A stretch of 64,000 bases of DNA from BOG-908 sp965199235 (GTDB lineage Bacteria > Pseudomonadota > Alphaproteobacteria > Acetobacterales > Acetobacteraceae): the NCBI GenBank assembly GCA_965199235.1, contig CBDAQU010000002.1, positions 1,054,001 through 1,118,000 of the forward strand, written 5' to 3'. The translations under genes were made by a program, and so were the position numbers. Positions 60,092 through 64,000 of this stretch are shown piece by piece. The number at the start of each line of letters is the position of its first letter. The stretch's first letter is position 1. The notes under the pieces were generated by a model, which was given only the letters and a program-made list of their open reading frames with translations, was not told the origin of the DNA and searched no databases.

Positions 60092-60964
60092 TCACCGGGG
60101 CGTTGCTAGAAGCCTGCGCCGGCGAGGCGGTGCTTTGGGCTCCTCCGGCGGTCCGAACTCGATCCGCAATGCCTCGATCGGTGCATTTTGCCAGGCGCAT
60201 AGCTCGCCCTGAACGAACGGTCCCCGCTCGCCGTGGCCCACGAAACTCCCCCAGTAGCGGCATATCGTTCTGTCGGCAGCGTCCCCGGTCACACGGATGC
60301 GCACGCCCAGCAGCGGCAACATCATGCCGCGGCTTCCACAAAACTCCTCGGGGCGGAACCAGGGCGTGTCCCACTCCATGCCGAGCGCTCCCTGATATTC
60401 GACGTGGCTCGGCGTAAGGGGAGGAGGCAATCGTATAGCAAATCCCTCGATTGCTTGGCCGCTCCCCGGCGAACCGCCCCAAATCCCTTCCGCGACGGAC
60501 ACGTCGCCGAGCCGTTCCACGTGAACGAGGAGGACAGATATAGCTTCCGCCGCTGCGGCGACATGATCGGCTGTGTCGGTTTGCTGGCTTTCTTGCTGGC
60601 CGACTGAGCGGACCTGCAACTCCGGAGCCGGCATGTTCTCCAGCCGATAGACTGTCAGAAGGACTGGGACCGTGCCGTTACCGACAACCCTTACGAAGGC
60701 TGGTGGCCCGCTTGGGACGATGAGGTCCGACCCGCTTAGACTCGAAATGTAGGCGCTCGCAGAGGCGCCGTTTGTGCGCAGACGATCTAGCCTCACACAA
60801 GGCGCAACCAGCCCCTCACTGCCCACTATCACCGCCTGCGATGATAGTTCGACCGTGTAGAGACCCGGCGCGAAGTTCATGATTTGTGGCGACGCTACCA
60901 GCTTTTGGGGCGATGCAGGATCTAGATGTTCTACTTTATCGGAGCTCACGTCCAGCCGGCCCAT
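60092..60964 (-). CDS. Hypothetical protein with two beta-rich domains
   Basis: A 290-residue protein. The first half has FAPGLYTVELSSQAVIVGSE and PPAFVRVVGNGTVPVLLTVY, a beta-sandwich-like pattern; the second has GFAIRLPPPLTPSHVEYQGA, WDTPWFRPEEFCGSRGMMLP and GELCAWQNAPIEALRIEFGP, a domain I have seen in proteins of Acetobacteraceae and rhizobial exopolysaccharide loci. Two cysteines frame the CGSRG motif and GELC. No signal peptide. Function unknown. Confidence 0.65.
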   Translation of the reverse strand: MGRLDVSSDKVEHLDPASPQKLVASPQIMNFAPGLYTVELSSQAVIVGSEGLVAPCVRLDRLRTNGASASAYISSLSGSDLIVPSGPPAFVRVVGNGTVPVLLTVYRLENMPAPELQVRSVGQQESQQTDTADHVAAAAEAISVLLVHVERLGDVSVAEGIWGGSPGSGQAIEGFAIRLPPPLTPSHVEYQGALGMEWDTPWFRPEEFCGSRGMMLPLLGVRIRVTGDAADRTICRYWGSFVGHGERGPFVQGELCAWQNAPIEALRIEFGPPEEPKAPPRRRRLLATPR

Positions 60965-61367
60965 TTCTTGTGTACGAGAGCTAAGTCACTCCCGAGTCCG
61001 AGAGTACAATCATCCGGACACTACGCGCTAGACTATTAAGTGTCGGAACAATGCAAATTTCGCAACTCTCCGCGGTGTGGCTAAGTAGCGTGGCTACCAT
61101 GTCATCGGTCAAGCTGCCAGCGCTGAAGCGTAAGCCGGGTCGTAACCGTTGGTCAGTCGATCGCGAGCTCAGATGCGACGTTGGCCTTCGCGGCATCACC
61201 GCGTCCAGCCTAAACGCGGAGCCTAATGTGAAGATCTTTCGCCTGACGACTAGCGGTCGCCTGGACTAAGGTGTACACGGGTTGGCCTAAGCGGGTCTTC
61301 AAGTTGGGCTCTGGATATTTCAGCAGCTCGGCAACGGAGCTCGACACAATGACAAAAAATCGAGTTC
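60965..61367. other. 403-bp region without a supported gene
   Basis: Short open frames here lack family features. It marks the change to clearly less GC-rich DNA that continues to about 63 kb. A frame beginning ATGACAAAAAATCG at 61349 runs out of phase with the FkbM gene and may be the original 5' end before a frameshift. Confidence 0.4.
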
Positions 61368-62216
61368 GTGTGGATGCTTGTCGAGCTGCAGTGGCGTTAT
61401 GGACGACTATTTGCACCCGATGGTGACCAAGTCATCACACGCAGCCTACAGCTCTACGGTGAGTGGGCGGAACATGAGATAGCACAACTCTCATCATACG
61501 TCAGGCGAGACACGATAGTCTTAGATGTGGGAGCTTTCGTCGGTACGCATACGATCGCGTTGGCGAGCCGGCATCCTGAAGCACAAATAGTTGGCTTCGA
61601 GGCTCAGCCGATACTGGCCGCGGCGCTAGCAATAAACATTGATAAAAGCGGGTTAACGAACGCTAGCAGCAACAATGCGGTTTGCGGACGCTCTGCAGGA
61701 CTTGTAACGGTTCCACTTCAAGGCATCGCGGACAACCCGGGCGCTACCGCCATCACTCCGGCGTTTTTCAAAGGACCGCTAGGCCTGTTCAATCGTCCGC
61801 TTGAAAGCAGCCAACGTTTCGTTCCGCTTCTTCGGCTCGACCAGCTTGTGTTTAAAGCACCGGTCTCCCTGATCAAGATAGATGTCGAGGGAATGGAGGC
61901 AGACGTTCTGGCTGGTGCAAGAGGCTTGGTAAAAAGCTTTCGTCCCGCGATCGCCTTCGAAGTGTTAGACTATAGTCATGTCAAGCGAGTACTCACGACG
62001 CTTCGTGGTCTGCAATATCACGCGTTCTGGATGGAGTCGTCTCCCTTTAATATAGATAATTTCAATGGACACTCAGAAAATATTTGGTGGCGAACAGAGA
62101 TGAGTGTGTTAGTCTTGCCAGCGGAACAACCTGCTCCCAACCTCCTGCCCCTCACGCTTACAGAAGGAGCCATCCCAAGTCGGCTTAATCCTAGGGTTGG
62201 TGTGGCTGTCTCGTGA
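61368..62216 (+). CDS. FkbM family methyltransferase
   Basis: A 282-residue SAM-dependent methyltransferase. YGEWAEHEIAQLSSYVRRDT leads to motif I VLDVGAFVGTHTIALASRHP, then VGFEAQPILAAALAINIDKS and the FkbM signature LIKIDVEGMEADVLAGARGL. FkbM enzymes methylate sugar hydroxyls of glycans and antibiotics. GTG at 61368 is used, but the start is uncertain: no ribosome site is present and homologues usually have about ten more residues. Base composition is lower in GC than most of the window, pointing to transfer with the next gene. Confidence 0.82.
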   Translation: MWMLVELQWRYGRLFAPDGDQVITRSLQLYGEWAEHEIAQLSSYVRRDTIVLDVGAFVGTHTIALASRHPEAQIVGFEAQPILAAALAINIDKSGLTNASSNNAVCGRSAGLVTVPLQGIADNPGATAITPAFFKGPLGLFNRPLESSQRFVPLLRLDQLVFKAPVSLIKIDVEGMEADVLAGARGLVKSFRPAIAFEVLDYSHVKRVLTTLRGLQYHAFWMESSPFNIDNFNGHSENIWWRTEMSVLVLPAEQPAPNLLPLTLTEGAIPSRLNPRVGVAVS

Positions 62217-62346
62217 CGGTGTGGCTAGATCTCCGGAGCATTTGCTTGACCACAGACATCAGGACGTCGTGTAGCTCTCTTTGCTGTTTTACCTGGTTCT
62301 GCGGTGATCAGGCAGAATAGAACTCGATGACGTCGGAGCGGCTATC

Positions 62347-62928
62347 ATGACCAATCAGGGCGAGAACACAGTCTTACTTCATAGCGAGATCCTTAACGGT
62401 CTAACTATCAACGGACGACGTAATTTCGTCCTCATTGAGCAAAACTCAAAGCTGCAGATGACCATCGATATTGAAGGATCAGACAATATCCTAGTGATTG
62501 AGAAAGATTGCATTATCGGACCAAGTTTCATTGGGTTCACACGCGTCGAAGGTGCCAAGATAGCGATCGGAGCGGGGACGACTGCGGGTCAGAATTTCAG
62601 CGTCCAAGCTCATGAGACGAGTCAGATCACGATCGGTGCTGACTGTATGTTTTCGACCAACGTCTTCCTTACTTCGAGCGACATGCACCCTATCTTCGAG
62701 TTGTCGACAGGCGTGCGAATAAACCCAGCAAAGTCGATTTCGATAGGTAATCACGTTTGGCTTGGTTACCATGTGGTCGTTACGAAGGGCGTAGTGATAG
62801 GCGAGGGCTCCGTTATTGCGGCTGGGGCAGTCGTCACTGGCAGTATACCTGCTCACTCCTTAGCTGGTGGTGTCCCTGCGCGCGTGCTCCGTAGCGACAT
62901 CGAGTGGAGACGGAATTTTACAGATTAG
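62347..62928 (+). CDS. Left-handed beta-helix acyltransferase (hexapeptide family)
   Basis: A 193-residue hexapeptide-repeat acyltransferase. Imperfect [LIV]GxxxxI repeats run from about residue 20 to 175, and the typical acetyl-CoA-site end is ISIGNHVWLGYHVVVTKGVVIGEGSVIAAGAVV then PAHSLAGGVPARVLR. The SSDMHPIF segment carries the catalytic-type histidine. Enzymes of this kind O- or N-acetylate sugars of surface polysaccharides. Monocistronic in appearance; converges on a decayed glycosyltransferase. Confidence 0.87.
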   Translation: MTNQGENTVLLHSEILNGLTINGRRNFVLIEQNSKLQMTIDIEGSDNILVIEKDCIIGPSFIGFTRVEGAKIAIGAGTTAGQNFSVQAHETSQITIGADCMFSTNVFLTSSDMHPIFELSTGVRINPAKSISIGNHVWLGYHVVVTKGVVIGEGSVIAAGAVVTGSIPAHSLAGGVPARVLRSDIEWRRNFTD

Positions 62929-63548
62929 AGACGCGGTCGAAGGTCGCGAACAATTTCGGCTCTTCGCGAGCGATCCAATGATACAAGCTGTTCCCATCGA
63001 CACTATACGGGTCGTCGAAAAACGCCATAAGGTCCAACCGGCTTCTGTAGAACTCACGAACGCGTTTTGGGATCTTGACACCGTTCGCAAAGGTCCCGAA
63101 ATGCCAATAGCGTTCTGGGATACAGCTCACATGTAGTTTCTTGATGGGGTGTGAGTATGATGGAGTGAACGTCCAACAGTCTGACAACACTGTCCAATGG
63201 ATTAAAAACCGCTATGTCAGGGTCAAGATAGACAACATTATCTGGACCGTAGTCTAGGATGCGTGCAAGCATCCTTCCTTTCACGGCCGTACACGCCTCC
63301 ACCACGTCATGTTTGAACATCCACGCGCGATATCGTATGAAGCCAAGGTCCTTGGCATTGATGACAAAGTCGAACTCCTTAAGCAGGTCTACACTATCAA
63401 TACCCTCCGGTACCTCATCCGTGACCAAAGCCCAAATGATCCACTCCGGGTGAGCCATTCGCACTGTTTCCAGGAGAATCCTTGCTCGAGCAAGATAGCT
63501 GAAAGAAAAGCTGGTGTAGCAAATTGTCTTTCCCGAGTATTGGCCCAT
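62918..63548 (-). pseudogene. Glycosyltransferase with internal deletion and frameshift
   Basis: From the ATG at 63548 the frame reads CYTSFSFSYLARARILLETV to NVVYLDPDIAVFNPLDSVVR and IILTPHQ, the donor-binding N-terminal half of a GT8-like glycosyltransferase with the DPD metal motif. It then leaves the family and stops at 63054. In another frame (from about 63145 to 62918) WHFGTFANGVKIPKRVREFY and SLYHWIAREEPKLFATF look like the C-terminal part of the same kind of enzyme. About 150 residues of the middle appear to be missing. Start lies 1 bp after the upstream glycosyltransferase stop. Confidence 0.6.
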
Positions 63549-63549
63549 G

Positions 63550-64000
63550 TCACATCGCCTCTTCAAAGGCGTCTGCCCGCAAAGTTGCTGTCGTGCCGTT
63601 GTGGGTTAAAATACCAGCCGTGATACCCTGTCGCTGTCTCAGACGCACGTACTCAATCACTCTATGGCTGGTGAACAAGTCGATCAAAGCAGCTTCGCCG
63701 TCCACAACGATCCCGCGTCCAAGACGCAAGACGGTATCGGCGACGTTCCCGCTATCGCGTAACGCAATCACTTCGACACCTGCGGCCATGGCCTCGAACG
63801 TCACATAGGAGAAAGTCTCCGGCCAGGGAGCGAGGATCATCGCGAGGTCTATCGAATTGGCTGATAGCGCCTGAGTAACCGCATCACGATGCTCAATGGT
63901 TGTGCGAACACTGATGCGTTCCACATCGGCGGTGAGGCTCGCGTTTACATCACCGCTACAGAAGTGAAAGAATTTATAGCAGGCGAGGTGAGCCACCCGA
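63550..64000 (-). CDS. Glycosyltransferase family 4, C-terminal part, cut by window edge
   Basis: The frame is open to the window edge, and the visible 149 residues are the C-terminal domain of a GT4 enzyme: SIDLAMILAPWPETFSYVTF, EAMAAGVEVIALRDSG containing the EX7E motif, and GRGIVVDGEAALIDLFTSHR. The GTG at 63996 is probably not the real start; the N-terminal half should lie to the right. Ends 1 bp before the decayed glycosyltransferase. Confidence 0.75.
   Translation of the reverse strand, partial: RVAHLACYKFFHFCSGDVNASLTADVERISVRTTIEHRDAVTQALSANSIDLAMILAPWPETFSYVTFEAMAAGVEVIALRDSGNVADTVLRLGRGIVVDGEAALIDLFTSHRVIEYVRLRQRQGITAGILTHNGTTATLRADAFEEAM

Noticed and set aside
61051..61269. Short open frames in the gap before the FkbM gene
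   Set aside because: Random-looking composition and no start signal.

Overview
The window looks like chromosomal DNA of a high-GC alphaproteobacterium, most likely an Acetobacteraceae-type (Rhodospirillales) organism. Supporting signs are the bacterial sphingolipid genes (serine palmitoyltransferase, dedicated acyl carrier protein, GNAT-type ceramide synthase), two GTTC-N7-GTTC LexA boxes (the alphaproteobacterial consensus), a BciA-type 8-vinyl reductase of bacteriochlorophyll synthesis, and exopolysaccharide-type genes. The family-level assignment is inference.

Layout. 1-6.1 kb: a mostly minus-strand sphingolipid locus (acyl-AMP ligase, ceramide synthase-like GNAT, sterol-desaturase-type hydroxylase, SPT, ACP), with a divergent DUF2141 gene and a polytopic GT-C glycosyltransferase. 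6.2-12.8 kb: glycosyltransferases, a decayed phospholipase C, a secreted beta-helix protein, and an overlapping operon of GT9, GT4 and asparagine synthase. 12.9 kb: tRNA-Gly(GCC), after which accessory DNA begins: an ISL3-family element inserted at an IS21-like end, a broken phage terminase-like gene, and two tandem pairs of a peptidoglycan hydrolase-like protein followed by a small secreted protein (15.6-17.7 kb).

17.8-25 kb: a secreted HNH-type nuclease, an intact SRAP/YedK protein, a LexA box with a degraded gene copy, a DUF1254/DUF1214 protein, a SRAP relic, and a second LexA box driving a small gene plus error-prone polymerase dnaE2. 25-34.5 kb: a hydrolase/LysR pair, small hypothetical genes, a 189-bp IS21-like miniature element, bciA, a DUF3489/serine recombinase pair with the recombinase out of frame, and a prolyl oligopeptidase.

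34.8-51.8 kb: a tyrosine integrase, the Hen1-Pnkp RNA-repair cassette (hen1 carries two apparent frameshifts), a hydrolase, a GT39-type membrane enzyme, a four-gene overlapping envelope operon divergent from an XRE regulator, a possible ExoX-like protein, a PD-(D/E)XK-like nuclease flanked by homing-endonuclease-type repeats (also frameshifted), a HEPN/MltR-like protein and an IS1595 transposase. This resembles a repair/defence-type island, but that is inference from content. 52-64 kb: a small secreted protein, a beta-propeller diguanylate cyclase, a decayed IS630 element and a surface-polysaccharide region (sulfotransferase, beta-helix protein, FkbM methyltransferase, hexapeptide acyltransferase, glycosyltransferases), part of it visibly poorer in GC.

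At least six genes carry single-base or short-repeat frameshifts. They could reflect real decay in accessory DNA or assembly error, and reads are needed to decide.
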